Below, piece by piece: positions 31,966-42,170 of a stretch of 64,000 bases of DNA. The notes beneath the pieces were generated by a model, which saw only the letters and a list, made by a program, of their open reading frames with translations, ran no database searches and was not told the origin of the DNA. Made by a program: the position numbers and the translations under genes. The DNA is from Sweltsa coloradensis. Taxonomy: Eukaryota; Arthropoda; Insecta; Plecoptera; Chloroperlidae. Position 1 is the stretch's first letter, and each line of letters opens with the position of its first letter. Location: contig JAMZAV010003179.1 in NCBI GenBank assembly GCA_024449915.1, positions 62,001 through 126,000 on the forward strand, in the 5' to 3' direction.

Positions 31966-32575
31966 TATTATTTTTGTAAATTATTTTGTAAATTATTGTT
32001 GTATATTATTTATGTTTTACATGTGAGTAAGAGTAGGCCTATAATACATTAGGGAAGTAGGTATTACCTGAGGATCTGCTTTACTATTTTCTTATTTGTT
32101 TATTTCAATCGTGTATCTCAACTGGCAATATTATTTTATGTTTTTTAAAATGAGAAATGCCTACGTAAGAGAGATGATTTAGAGAATTATTTTTATATCA
32201 CAATGCAGGATAGATATAACGAGCCATTGATGGCAAATGGCTGCAGAAACAACACTGTTTTGTAGGCATGGTTCAACAATCGAGTTATTTTTGGAAGAAT
32301 GTTCCGTGATTACCGATTCCAAAATATGTGATAATATTTTATGGTCTCAGCTGTGCCGCATTAGGCAAAGGGTTTTAGCTTCTGGAATTAAAACTAACAA
32401 TATAGTTATTAGGGAATAGAAAACATTGAAGCTAATATTGCATTGGTTTTTATTGGTTGGTAAAGGAATTTGGCATTTAGTGTTATTTTATTTGAACAAA
32501 ATTATCTATGTACCGACTACTGATACTGGAATGAAACCTTTAATTAATACACTGAGACGTCCTAGCAATGAACAG
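31966..32575. other. unassigned AT-rich stretch with a 60-codon ORF
   Basis: The only open frame of note is 32237-32419 on plus. Its product contains CSVITDSKICDNILWSQLCR and matches nothing I recognise. There is no splice or repeat support, so it is not called as a gene. Confidence 0.4.
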
Positions 32576-32660
32576 CAATAGTAACTCGTTTTGACCCCCG
32601 CTCAAAATCAGTTCTTGTAGCTGAGAGTGAGCGAGCTGACTCTAAATAAGGATTAAATAA
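32576..32660 (+). mobile_element. SINE-A 3' fragment
   Basis: GACCCCCGCTCAAAATCAGTT followed by a diverged CTGAGAGTGAGCGAGCTGAC and TCTAAATAAGG matches the SINE-A end loosely. Confidence 0.5.
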
Positions 32661-32844
32661 CGCACGTTTAAAAATATATTTCACTGACCAGTGTTGACAA
32701 TGCGTTGCCCCCTATGCATGGTTAGGCTTTCTTCTTTACCACTAAATTGAAATAACTAACAAAATCGTCATATTTCGCGGTGGTACAGTACAGAATCTAG
32801 GCCTGCTTGAAGTAGGTGAGCCTATACCTCCTCTAGGGGTGAAC

Positions 32845-32915
32845 CCAAGGCGGCCGCCATCTTTGAAACTGACGTCACGCGCAGACGACCTTGAGATGGC
32901 GAATTATGTATCCCT
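32845..32915. promoter_or_regulatory. possible CRE and YY1-type motif cluster
   Basis: GGCCGCCATCTTTGAAA is followed by CTGACGTCACGCGCA and CTTGAGATGGCG. TGACGTCA is the palindromic CREB/ATF site, and GCCATCTT and GATGGCG resemble YY1 cores on opposite strands. A host promoter is possible, but no first exon is recognised nearby. Confidence 0.35.
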
Positions 32916-33464
32916 TAGAGGTTAGTTTTTCTTAATAGAATCGGATGTCTTGTACCAAATGATGACTTGAATACATGAGTTTTATAGCTTGAAGTGAACT
33001 AAGCTATCTGAACACAAAAGGTATTCTCCACAACGACAACGTAGAATGTATTTAAGAGCTTCACGGATGGCGAATAACTCTGCAGTGAAAACTGAACACA
33101 CCTCGCTTAGCCTGAAACGTTCAGTTAAGGTGAAGCAATTAAGGGGGATCCATGGACCCAATTAAAATTTTCCTAAATATTAGTTTAACGAAACATCGGA
33201 CTTTTTTTATCAATTATGATCATCTGACAATGCTAAAACTATTTTTGATTTATTTTTCGGTTAAGCGGTACGCCCAATATAGACGATTATAGTGAAATTT
33301 TTGACGTATACACGGCACAGCTTTCTGCTCATAATTTTTGTGTTAGAAGGCTAATTTTTGTTTCTATTTGTAAAACATACTCCTGGCTATAAACTCTTTA
33401 TGTTGGAATTTGTTTCCCGTTCAAGTCTGTTAAAGTCTGTTAAAGTCAGAAGTTTTTAACTTCT
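32916..33464. other. unassigned stretch right of the motif cluster
   Basis: No repeat family or exon recognised. It could contain the 5' end of an unrecognised transcript. Confidence 0.35.
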
Positions 33465-34021
33465 GATTTGGACTTAAGTCCATCAGTTCTTGTCTCAGGA
33501 GTTTGTAAACGGTGACTTTGGAGCCGTCCTAGCAACGAAGCACATAATAAATTTAGAGTTGTTCTGAATCGGCCTTGTTGATTCTGGCGTTGATCCGCGG
33601 GTGTTCGCACTGTCCATACCACTGATTGCTATATTTCCTATTAAAAATATCGATCTTTGGTTGGTTATCGCTCAACCGTCGATTGCGTCGGGGCCTACAG
33701 GGTTGGCTCGGTTGATTTGATTTGAAGTTCTCCACTGAAAATTAGTTATACTAGGGAAACGCCAAAGTCGTTGTTAAACGAGTGAGTGAGCCATGTGTTG
33801 AGTACCCGGTTACATTACTTTTCTTCCCCCTATACCTTAGGCCTACCTAGCCTATCATAGTCTAATGAGGCGCATTATGGCCTTACAGTTGACGCGCCCG
33901 TTTACCAACTAAACTAAAAAAAAACTATTATTTATACGAATATAATTATCAAACTTAAATGCAAATGTTCCCGGGTACTCACCACATGACTCGCTCACTC
34001 GTCTAACAACGACTTTGGCGT

Positions 34022-34105
34022 TTCCCAAGTCTAGTTGGCCAAAGCGCCCTTATAGCCGAAATGTGGGAGACGTGGGTTCAATCCCCTGGTCGGGAAAGAT
34101 TTTGT
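34022..34105 (+). other. tRNA-like segment (type ii) inside HLE-2
   Basis: GTCTAGTTGGCCAAAGCGCC then GTGGGTTCAATCCCCTGG: A-box-like and consensus B-box spaced as in tRNA. Same module as 7061-7141. Confidence 0.65.
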
Positions 34106-34524
34106 AATTCCTAGATTGTATTTAAAAAATTATTAAACATGTTTTGAAATGCATATAACGCAGTGTAGTCCATCATCTGTGACAATACTATGGAAAACAT
34201 AGCCAGTACGAAATACGTATAAATATTGCAAAGTTTACTCAATCTACGGGCGGAAATTGGAGGTACCTTGACGTTCAACATTTGATAGTCCTTGCATGGG
34301 TACGGCATTTCACAGCCAGGTAAATAACAACAAAAAATATATTTTCAAAATCTAAACCATTGTCGTTAAAATAATTTCTAAACATTGGAAGCCCATTTTT
34401 CAATTTATTATTTCTTGTAGGTTTAAATCGCAATGAATCTTGCTGATTTTGGTAGCAGTTCTCAATAAACTCGTACCGGATGTCTGTTTAAAATTGAAGC
34501 GCAATCTGTTCAGCGATTCGGCTG

Positions 34525-34915
34525 GTTTGGTTTATTTGGATTAAGGACGCGTCAACCGTTAGGTCATAATGCACCACTCTAGCCTAAGGAGGGGGGGGGG
34601 GGGGGGGCGGGACCCATGCTGGTCAGAACCAGCCACGGGAAAGGGGAGGAAGGGGGGTTTCTCACGTCGCGGTCGTCATTGTCTTTGTCATCTTTCGTGG
34701 TGTCATTGTCTTTGTCATCGTCGCCGGGGGGTCGTCAAGGGAAGGGGGCAAGGTCCCCGACGACGATTGCCAGAGCTCGCCTCTATTTTCGGGGAGTAAA
34801 ATACTACCCTTCATACTAGCTGATGTTTGCAAGGTGGACTTTTTCTCTTGAATCGCCTTTTACGATTAGCAGAGCCATGCTCTGGGCCTTATTCTACTCC
34901 GGGCCCAGACGGGAG
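34525..34915 (-). mobile_element. SINE-B, complete, 12-bp target duplication
   Basis: It is flanked by the perfect repeat GCGATTCGGCTG at 34513-34524 and 34916-34927. Read on minus it starts TCCCGTCTGGGCCCGGAGTA, continues GCATGGCTCTGCTAATCG, GGCGAGCTCTGGCAATCG, CTGGTTCTGACCAGCATGGG and TTATGACCTAACGGTTGACG, and ends CCAAATAAACCAAAC. The 391-bp length, target-site duplication and A-rich terminal tail are SINE-like. This copy defines the family boundaries. I could not assign its 5' head to tRNA, 7SL or 5S with confidence. Confidence 0.9.
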
Positions 34916-35027
34916 GCGATTCGGCTGATTTTCAACGTACACACACATACAAGCGCCATTTAAGTTGAATGGAGATCACTCCGTTCGCTCCGCTCACTCG
35001 TTTAATAACTGAGTGGGTAGACTCTAA

Positions 35028-35235
35028 ATACAATTTATTTATTTATTTATTTTATTTATTTATTTATTTATTTATTTTTATTTATTTATTTATTTACTTA
35101 TTTTATATTTATTATTTAAATTTATTTATTTATTTTTTATTTATTTATTTATTTTTTATTTATTTTTTTTTATTTTTTTTTTTTTTTATTTATTTATTTA
35201 TTTTTTTTATTTTATTCATTTATTTTATTTTTTTT
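35028..35235. repeat. expanded TTTA/T-rich tract
   Basis: About 200 bp of TTTA units with T-runs, grown from the SINE-A tail. The apparent ORF across it is low-complexity Y/L/F/I and not a protein. Confidence 0.95.
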
Positions 35236-35364
35236 AAAAACCCGGTCTGCATTTGGATCCCGAACTTTCAGAAAAATCAACACCTTTGCCGTTGGCATAA
35301 GGGGTTTTAATGACAAAAAAGGGGGGTTAGGACACGCCTTAAATATAACAAATTTGAGTTTTAG

Positions 35365-35620
35365 GTTTAAAGGGGGCCCGCAACCGTAAGGCAATTGCGC
35401 CTCTCTACCCAGGGGATTTGGGGTGGGGGGGGCATGTGGTCAGAATCAGCCAGGGTTTTGGGGGGAGGGGGGGGGGTTTCACTTCCGTCGTCATCTCTTT
35501 GTCTTTGTACGTGTTTGTTTTTGGTCTCATCGTCGTCGTCTATAAGGAAAATAGATCCCACGACATTTCAGAGCTCGCCTTTTTACTTTCGGATGTATAC
35601 TCCCCGAATAAGTAGCGATA
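35365..35620 (-). mobile_element. SINE-B, diverged partial copy
   Basis: Contains CAACCGTAAGGCAATTGCGC, GTCAGAATCAGCCAGGG and CAGAGCTCGCCTTTT in SINE-B order. The G-run is expanded. Confidence 0.65.
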
Positions 35621-35635
35621 AACCTTGTGATATTA

Positions 35636-35672
35636 TGCTGTCCTCCTTTGTAAATCAGTTTTTTAACGACAA
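35636..35672 (+). mobile_element. LINE-A 3'-end fragment
   Basis: GTCCTCCTTTGTAAATCAG followed by TTTTTTAACG matches the LINE-A terminus. Confidence 0.55.
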
Positions 35673-36224
35673 CGTTAACGTTTTTTAAGAATCTGAAATT
35701 GTTGACGTGAGCAACTATAGGGCCCTTCACACAGTTAGGTTCTATTGCCCCGCATGTAATTTATTTTTGTTTATTTGTTTTATTTGTTGTTATTTGTTTG
35801 TTTTTTAAACATTGTTTTTAAATTTATTAAATTAAATAAATTATAATTTATAAATTATATTTTATTCGTAGGTCTAATGCGTCTAGGTAAAAAAATTCTA
35901 TGTTGTTCAGACTAGCCACGGTAGGGAGGGCGGTCTCACCTCCGGTCGTATTTTGTAACGAACATAATTGGGGTTGTTAGGTAACAATTTTTGTTTATTT
36001 CTTGTTGTTTATTAATAATTGGGCTATTAATTATTTGTCATAAGGTGGAAAGCCACAAGTGTGTGTGGATTGGGTTCTTCTCTCCCTCTCGTGACACTTT
36101 TTTTTGAATGTTTTTGGGGAAAATAATAAATCATAAAAACATTAATGGCCTAGACCGAATCCAACATCAGCTTGAGTTTCTAATGTCCTATACTTAAAAA
36201 AAAAGTTCGTCCCTATTTGTTATT
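35673..36224. other. unassigned AT-rich stretch
   Basis: No gene seen. T-rich low complexity dominates 35760-35860. Confidence 0.4.
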
Positions 36225-37540
36225 TTGTATCCGAATGTTTTTATTTATTTGTTTAAGGAACATCTGGTCGCGTTTGAGAGATCTGGACGTTGGGGATGCC
36301 GTCAGAAGAGCATGGCCAAAGTAACGAGAGTATCGGGGGTTCGGGGTAAGGGTTCTGCTGGTTTCGCGGTATCGAGATTGTTGAACACGATCAGGGCGAT
36401 TCCCACGTCATCGAACTCTGTGCGCCATCTGGGCAATGAGGGGGTGCAGCTGTTAGGGGGTTGGGCAGGCGCCGATGCGGGTTTCAAACCGCCAGGGTAG
36501 GAGGAGAAAAGTGGGGTTCTCAGGGTCAATATACATTTAAAATTAAACGACCTGAAAGAAAACTCTGTTTTTTTCCCAACTGGTTTGGTTACCCTATATT
36601 ACAATACCTGCAATATTGTAAATTTTGTTTTTAAAATAAATTATAAGAGTCTACGGTTAAAAATAAAATCAACGTGTTTTTCCTCCAAATCCAGCAAACG
36701 ACAAAGAAATCTTCGAGTTTTCTTCCGAGATCCTCTCTGCCTGCGCGGCAACTTCGGTCAAAAAGTCGGATGCTCCCAGACGAAAATGGGCGGCGCCTCT
36801 TATCCGCTGCCCTGCGCACATCCCGACCCCGCGTCCAAAAGAACAGCTCTCGAGGTGTTGCTCCACATCCGCGCGACCCTGTCACCAGACGTCCTGTCGC
36901 CATCCCCGAGCTTCGCCCTCGCCGCTGCTCAGCTCGCCCAGCAGTACGAGCGGTGCAGCGTCTGCCTCCGCGCTCTAGAGTACCTCTCCCCGGACAAGCG
37001 AAACCCGCACTATTGCCATTTTCGTCAAGAGAAGGTCTGGATTCTTGATGCCGTTTCTAAACAGATCGAATGGCGATTTTCACCACCTCGCTTTAGCCTC
37101 GATTAAAGGAATTACTGCGACTCCGAGCGAACGCAAAACAATTCTTCATTTTCGAACGTCCTCACCTGTCTGGTTAGATTCAGGGAGGTGATCGAACGAC
37201 CCGACATCGCGAGTGTGCCCTGAGATATTGGCCCGCTTTGGGCTCAACTCCCCGGTGGCGCAATATCTGTAGGCGTAGAGATGCCCAACTGTTGATCTAC
37301 TACCTGGGGGAGGATTACCCCAAAGGGCAGCCGAGACTGCTTGTATCGGCTCAACATCTGGTGCCGACCCGGGGTGTTGATCATGACGGTCGAGAGCGGG
37401 TGGCCAAGGATCTTCTCAGGATGATCCAGGAGGGAGAATAGGTCCTGGCGATCAGGAATGTTGCACGAGCGGTTGTTCCTTTGATGAAAGGGACAGAAGG
37501 TGGGATCAGTCACGAGAACGACGGGCCGTGGGGATTATTT
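36225..37540 (+). other. GC-rich coding-like remnant of unknown origin
   Basis: GC content and codon-like composition jump here relative to the surroundings. The longest frame, 36585-37106, encodes a 173-residue stretch ending with PDKRNPHYCHFRQEKVW and WILDAVSKQIEWRF, with a cysteine pair ERCSVCLRALEYL. A second frame, 37238-37441, reads LLIYYLGEDYPKGQPRLLVS. The two strands and several frames are open because of the GC bias, so the true frame is uncertain. I do not recognise the family. A decayed foreign or mobile gene is possible. 36225-36500 is similar in composition. Confidence 0.35.
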
Positions 37541-38084
37541 TTATTTCATACTCAAATGTAAGGTATAATTTGCACAGAGGCCCTACCATTTCCGGAGCAA
37601 GATAAGAGCATGGCCCCATAACACGTAGCGCCTTGCACCATAAAAAAAATCATAGCCTATTATTTCAATAAGCAAAAATTAATATTAGGGCCTACATAAC
37701 ATTAACATTATTAATATTATTAAAGCACGCAGTATTAACTGAACTTCCTGGCAAAAAGCAGGAAAATTACTTTACAATTATAACTGAGTTTCTTTAAAAA
37801 TTTTGCTCTTTACCTGTAATGATTGTTCACTATCGCTCAGAAAAGGTATATATATAACGGGGTTGAACCAAATCTCCAACTTATTCAACATTCTTAACAA
37901 TGAATTTAAAATTTAACGCGAGAAGGTAAGGGCGGTGAATCTCGAGGATGAGCATAAAATGCGTGAGAATTAGGGTGCTAAACCCGGGTTTATGTGTTGC
38001 GCCAAGCTATGATTTGTAAGTAAAAAGTAAATTAAAGGGTTTGGGGTTCATGATATTTGATGTCAAAGTTTAAAGTTTTAGTTA
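37541..38084. other. unassigned AT-rich stretch
   Basis: No gene or repeat family recognised. Confidence 0.4.
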
Positions 38085-38395
38085 TTTGGATCAACAACCT
38101 TTTTAGGTCATAGTGCGACACTCTCCCTAGGGAAAATAGGGGACGGCCCATGCTGGTCAGAACCAGCCAGGTAGGAAAGGGGGTTTCACGTCGCCGTCGT
38201 CATCGCCCCGTTGTTCACCTTTCATTGTCAATTTTTCGCATCGTCGTCAGTTAGGTCATCAATGGAAGGGGGAAGGTTCCCCGAGGGACGACTAAACATC
38301 TCCATCATAGTTTTAGAGTTAAAACTACATTGACTAGTTATGCTTGCGAGATGACATTTTTCTCTTCAATCGCCTTTTATGACTTCATGATACAC
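38085..38395 (-). mobile_element. SINE-B copy, diverged
   Basis: Reverse order of SINE-B words: AGGTCATAGTGCGACACTCT, CATGCTGGTCAGAACCAGCC, CCCCGAGGGACGA, then GCGAGATG and TCTTCAATCGCCTTTTATGA. Confidence 0.75.
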
Positions 38396-38439
38396 TAAGG
38401 ACAGTGGCTATTAAGAAATTGGAATTTGGTGCGTAGACT

Positions 38440-38680
38440 GTTACAAACGACGACGTGAGAAACTAGGGCACTCCAACTGGTAAAGTCAAAGTGGTCCGCC
38501 TATGAAATTTCAAGTTAATGAAATGACTTTGTGTGGTGTTTGACGATTATATTGTTTTTAAGTTTATAATAGAAAAGTAATTTTAATGATGATAGTAATA
38601 GTAAAATATTTTCTTAATGAAAATAATAATAGATATGTGTTTGTGAATGGAAAAATAAAATCTGAGGCCTCCTTGCCCCA
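38440..38680 (-). mobile_element. LINE-C 3' UTR fragment
   Basis: Carries the reverse of the LINE-C end: ACGACGTGAGAAACTAGGGC, a diverged CAACTGGTAAAGTC, then GTGTGGTGTTTGACGATT and TTTTAAGTTTATAA, as in the better copies at 46215 and 47570. Confidence 0.65.
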
Positions 38681-39214
38681 GGGGGCAATCCGACCATAAG
38701 TTTCAAGGGAAATGTAGTTTATATCTTGATGGTCCTGAGAAACAGTTACATTCTAAAAACTCACGTAAAAAAACGTCATATCAAATATGTTGGAATTGTA
38801 TAAAGAAGGTTTAGGTAATGCATGAGTGCTGCTGTACATATTACTATTATTCGGCACCGGGGGCCATTGGTGGGAATTCAAACAAAATCAATGAACCCCA
38901 ATCAAGTATAATTGTAATCATGATTTGCATCATGTTGTTACTTTTACGTTTTTAACTTATTTAAACTAAATGATAACTTTAAACCCCACTAGGCCTGCCG
39001 CCTCATCCTGAACGTCAATGTACTAGAAGTCTATTTGACTGTCGCTGACTGTTCCCCACAAATGGCCGCCGGGTTCCGTGTTTCAAATAGCAATAATTTC
39101 CGTGTACTGCAGCAGAAGTGCTAAAACCCTTGGTTTTATCAGACATACATTTTTCCCTTCTCTTCCAGGGGGTTTGTTCTGCAGCCTGCTCAACCAGGAG
39201 AAGCACCCCCGCTA
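38681..39214. other. unassigned stretch
   Basis: No clear gene. Composition shifts to GC-rich near its right end. Confidence 0.35.
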
Positions 39215-40540
39215 GAGACGCTCTTCAGGGCCCGTCCACTGTCGACAGATGGCTCACCCAGGAAGTCAGGTCAAGATGCTGAGTGAACCCTGATGACGCC
39301 CTGCGGGTCCTGTCACGAGCAAGGCGAGGAACTACTTCCGGTTGTGTCACCGCCCTCCAATGTCTCAGCACGCCATGAACGAGAGGTCACCCCGGCACTG
39401 GTTCACTGGGAAAGGGGTGGAGATTATTGTGGCATATTGAAGGAGTTGCCCGATACCATTAAACTCAAAGGGCAGTGACGGTCACCGACAACTCGCATGA
39501 CAATGCTCGCCTCGCTTTCATTCAACGGGTGCGTTGAAATGTGCTAGCGGAGAGGCGCTCCGCAGAAGTATCCGATTTGGGAGGCGCGATAGAAGCGTTG
39601 TTAAGAGTATATCTCCGCGAAGTTTGCCTGCACAGTCGTCTAGACTTCGAAGACATCACGAAAGTTTTTCTACCTGACAGAAAAGGTCGAGAAGAAATTA
39701 CAGTCCTACGGGTTTTATTTCGACGAATGGTCCACCAACACGGCCAATTCCCTTGCGAATTTCAAACAGCCGGGCAGCCGCCTCCGCCAGAACCCGGAAG
39801 ACGTTCGATACCCCACCGGGGGAACCGGCGAAGGTTCCGAACGGGCCGAAAAAGTTGAAAAAAAAACGGTTCGAAAACCGGCAGCGCAAAGGGTTCAAAC
39901 AGATTTAAAAAGTGCAACAATGATACCAAGTCCATCACTTCGAAGACGAGCGTGCGATTCTAGCTGACAAGACGAAGAGCCCGAAAACGCAAGCCCAAAA
40001 GCTGAGGGTATCAGACTGGCCCGGACGGAAAACCAAACGCTCAAAACGTATGCTAAAAGAGTTAGCTTCGAAACTACCAAAACCCGGACAAACCTCTCTC
40101 CTTGACGAAGAGTTGGACCAAACACCGAACAAATCAAAGGGTTTTATGCCGCAAATTTAGGGGTGTCGCCCCCCGGATTACACCTTAAAATTATTACCTT
40201 AAGGACTTAATAGAAGATCGTCGAGCCGGGCACAATACTGGTACAGGCGAAGGTGTCGACGTCCCCGACCTAGTTTGCGCGCTAAGGTCCTCGCCGTGTT
40301 CGTAGACACTGCATGAAGGGCGAGGCTGTGGGGAGACCGAGGAGGGGTCACGTCACAAGCACGAGCTACACCTGCGGAGTTGGGAGACAGTCGGGGCCCA
40401 AACGTGATTCACTGGGGCATTTTCCCGGGTCGGGCGGGCCCCTGGAGAGGGCCATGCGTTCAAGGTGCTGGCCGACCCATCGGGCTTACCGTGCGCGTTC
40501 GAGGGGCGAGTATGGCAGGTATAGTCTTTTCATTCTGGTT
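39215..40540 (+). other. second GC-rich coding-like remnant of unknown origin
   Basis: Frames chain with shifts: 39370-39475 (HEREVTPALVHWERGGDYCG), 39541-39660 (SDLGGAIEALLRVYLREVCL), then in another frame VEKKLQSYGFYFDEWSTNTA (about 39680-39740) and a charged, low-complexity run to 40130. Acidic and basic residue patterns look protein-like, but I know no matching family. GC content resembles 36.2-37.5 kb, so the two may be parts of one disrupted insertion, separated by SINE-B and LINE-C fragments. Confidence 0.35.
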
Positions 40541-40551
40541 TTTTGGGTTTT

Positions 40552-40740
40552 TTGGGATTAGGTCGCGTAACCGTAAGGTCATAATTCGCCACTATGCCTA
40601 GGGATTGGGGAGGATTGTATTTTTTGGATTAAGGGCGCGTCAACCGTAAGGTCAAAATTTCGCCACTATAGCCTAGGGGATATGGGAAGGAGAACCCATG
40701 TTTGGTCAAACCAGCCATGGATGGGTGTTTTATCTGGAGT
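40552..40740 (-). mobile_element. two SINE-B 3' fragments in tandem
   Basis: GTAACCGTAAGGTCATAATT and, 60 bp on, GCGTCAACCGTAAGGTCAAA are successive SINE-B ends in the same orientation, the second extending to GGTCAAACCAGCCATGG. Confidence 0.7.
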
Positions 40741-41339
40741 TTGTAAGGGGTTGAATTGGGTCAACTTGTTAGGCCGTGTTATATTTAAATTTAACGGATT
40801 TTAAGGTCTGGTATTTCAATGTCCAATTAAAGGGCCAAGTAAAATTTTAACTGCCAGGTAATTGTTGCCAGTAGCAATTACCCAAGTAGAGCTTGTCGAC
40901 GACGACGTGAGAACTGGACGCTTAAACCGTTAAATTAAATATTGCGCCCGCCTGTGAATGAAAGTAAATGAAAAGAGTTAATGCAGGTATGTTTTTATGA
41001 TTAGATTGTTTTCTAAATGTATAAATGACAAAATAAATTGATGATGATGAAAGTAATAGCAAAATAAAAATAATGAATGAGAATGAAAAAAAAGAAAAAA
41101 AGAAATGTGTATATGTGAATTAAATTTTGTAAATAGATTACTATGGTGAGAAATTTTTGTGAATAAATTTAAATTTGAGCACTAACTAGCAGCCCATTCT
41201 TTCGCTTTTCGTTGATGTCGGCGCGTTGATTAACATTTAAAACTTTTCGTCCCGCACTGCTAAACAGTTACCTATATGTGACTGAGAAGGTATACTCTAA
41301 ATACGAATTTATTAATTTCATTTATATTACTCTTCTAAG
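40741..41339 (-). mobile_element. LINE-C 3' UTR fragment (40905-41180) within unassigned sequence
   Basis: GACGACGACGTGAGAACTGG, GCGCCCGCCTGTGAATGAAA, TTATGATTAGATTGTTTTCT and GATTACTATGGTGAGAAATT align with the LINE-C UTR at 46215-46530. Confidence 0.65.
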
Positions 41340-41625
41340 GATGTGGGGTGGAGGTCTCGTTCCCGAGCCAAATCAAGTCAGTGAATCCAGACGAGGAAGA
41401 CTGGGAGCTGCCCACCTCTATGCTTGCGACCCAACTTCGTCGTCGACCTGATGAAGGAAGTCGGAAACCTGATGCCGATAGGAGGAGCCGAGGCCAACGC
41501 GTATTGCAACATCCCAGGGTATACGACTACCCGCTAGAGTACCAGAGACCGACATTTAGGCGCTCTGCAAAATGTCGTCACATGTGCCCATGTCACATAT
41601 TATTTACCGTATCGTTTATGTAAAC
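41340..41625 (+). other. short coding-like remnant, unidentified
   Basis: The open frame 41348-41623 reads NPDEEDWELPTSMLATQLRR; another frame reads VVDLMKEVGNLMPIGGAEAN and AYCNIPGY. Neither is recognised. Confidence 0.3.
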
Positions 41626-41799
41626 TGATGAAATACTAAGAAACTTTTTATTGACAGATGTTGTGTTATTTACCTTTGAATCAGATTAAAGGGCGCTTCA
41701 CACCGTCAGAAACACAATTTACCACTCTGGATTAGGGGGTGTTGGGATTCTACTTCATTCCAAGTCGGGAATAGTTTTTGTGGACACGGCAGATGGTTT

Positions 41800-41890
41800 T
41801 TCGACGAAGTGAGAAACAAGAGCGCTTCAACCGGATAGGTCATATTGCGCCGCCTGAGATATTGTTAGTTAATGAAATGAGTATATATAT
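41800..41890 (-). mobile_element. LINE-C terminal fragment
   Basis: GACGAAGTGAGAAACAAGAG, CGCTTCAACCGGATAGGTC and GCGCCGCCTGAGATATTG match the LINE-C end. Confidence 0.7.
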
Positions 41891-41907
41891 ATGTTAACTT
41901 TTTGATT

Positions 41908-42165
41908 AAGGGCACGTGAACCTTAAGATCATAAAGCGCTAGTCTAACAAAGGGTATAGGAAGGAAGGGCCCATGCTGAACAGAACCTGCCACGGGTAGG
42001 TGGTAGGGGGGGGGAGGGCCACGTCGTGGTCGTCATGGTCTTTGTCGACGTTTTGAGGTTTCATTGCACGTCGTCAAAAAGTCTTCGGGAAAGAGCGTGG
42101 TCCCCAACGAGATTTCCAGAGCTTGCCTCTTGTTTCGGGGTGTTAAACTACCTTTTTCTAGTTTT
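41908..42165 (-). mobile_element. SINE-B copy
   Basis: GGGCACGTGAACCTTAAGAT, CATGCTGAACAGAACCTGCC and CCAGAGCTTGCCTCTTGTTT in SINE-B order, minus orientation. It lies head to head with the next copy. Confidence 0.75.
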
Positions 42166-42170
42166 TTCGT

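Larger units (their letters stand above)
33751..35005 (-). mobile_element. HLE-2, full length, with nested SINE-B
   Basis: CTAGGGAAACGCCAAAGTCG to GCTCACTCGTTTAA. The first 267 bp are a palindrome whose second arm ends CGTTTCCCAAG near 34017; its centre holds a SINE-B-like end (GCGCATTATGGCC, CAGTTGACGCGCCC). A tRNA-like segment (34022-34105), the HLE-2 body and the CAGCGATTCGGCTG module follow. Removing SINE-B at 34525-34915 gives about 860 bp. Flanks show no target duplication. Confidence 0.9.
33465..35230 (+). mobile_element. SINE-A split by HLE-2
   Basis: The left part 33465-33750 (GTCCATCAGTTCTTGTCTCA, GGAGCCGTCCTAGCAACGAA, CACTGAAAATTAGTTATA) and right part from 35006 (TAACTGAGTGGGTAGACTCT) join exactly at the CAGTTATA site. 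The tail is a greatly expanded TTTA tract. Confidence 0.85.

Noticed and set aside
34969..35310. 113-codon plus-strand ORF rich in Y, L, F and I
   Set aside because: It is a translation of the expanded TTTA tract of SINE-A.
36225..40540. Viral insertion as explanation for the GC-rich islands
   Set aside because: No recognisable viral domain or motif. Only composition and open frames support it, so I leave the origin unknown.
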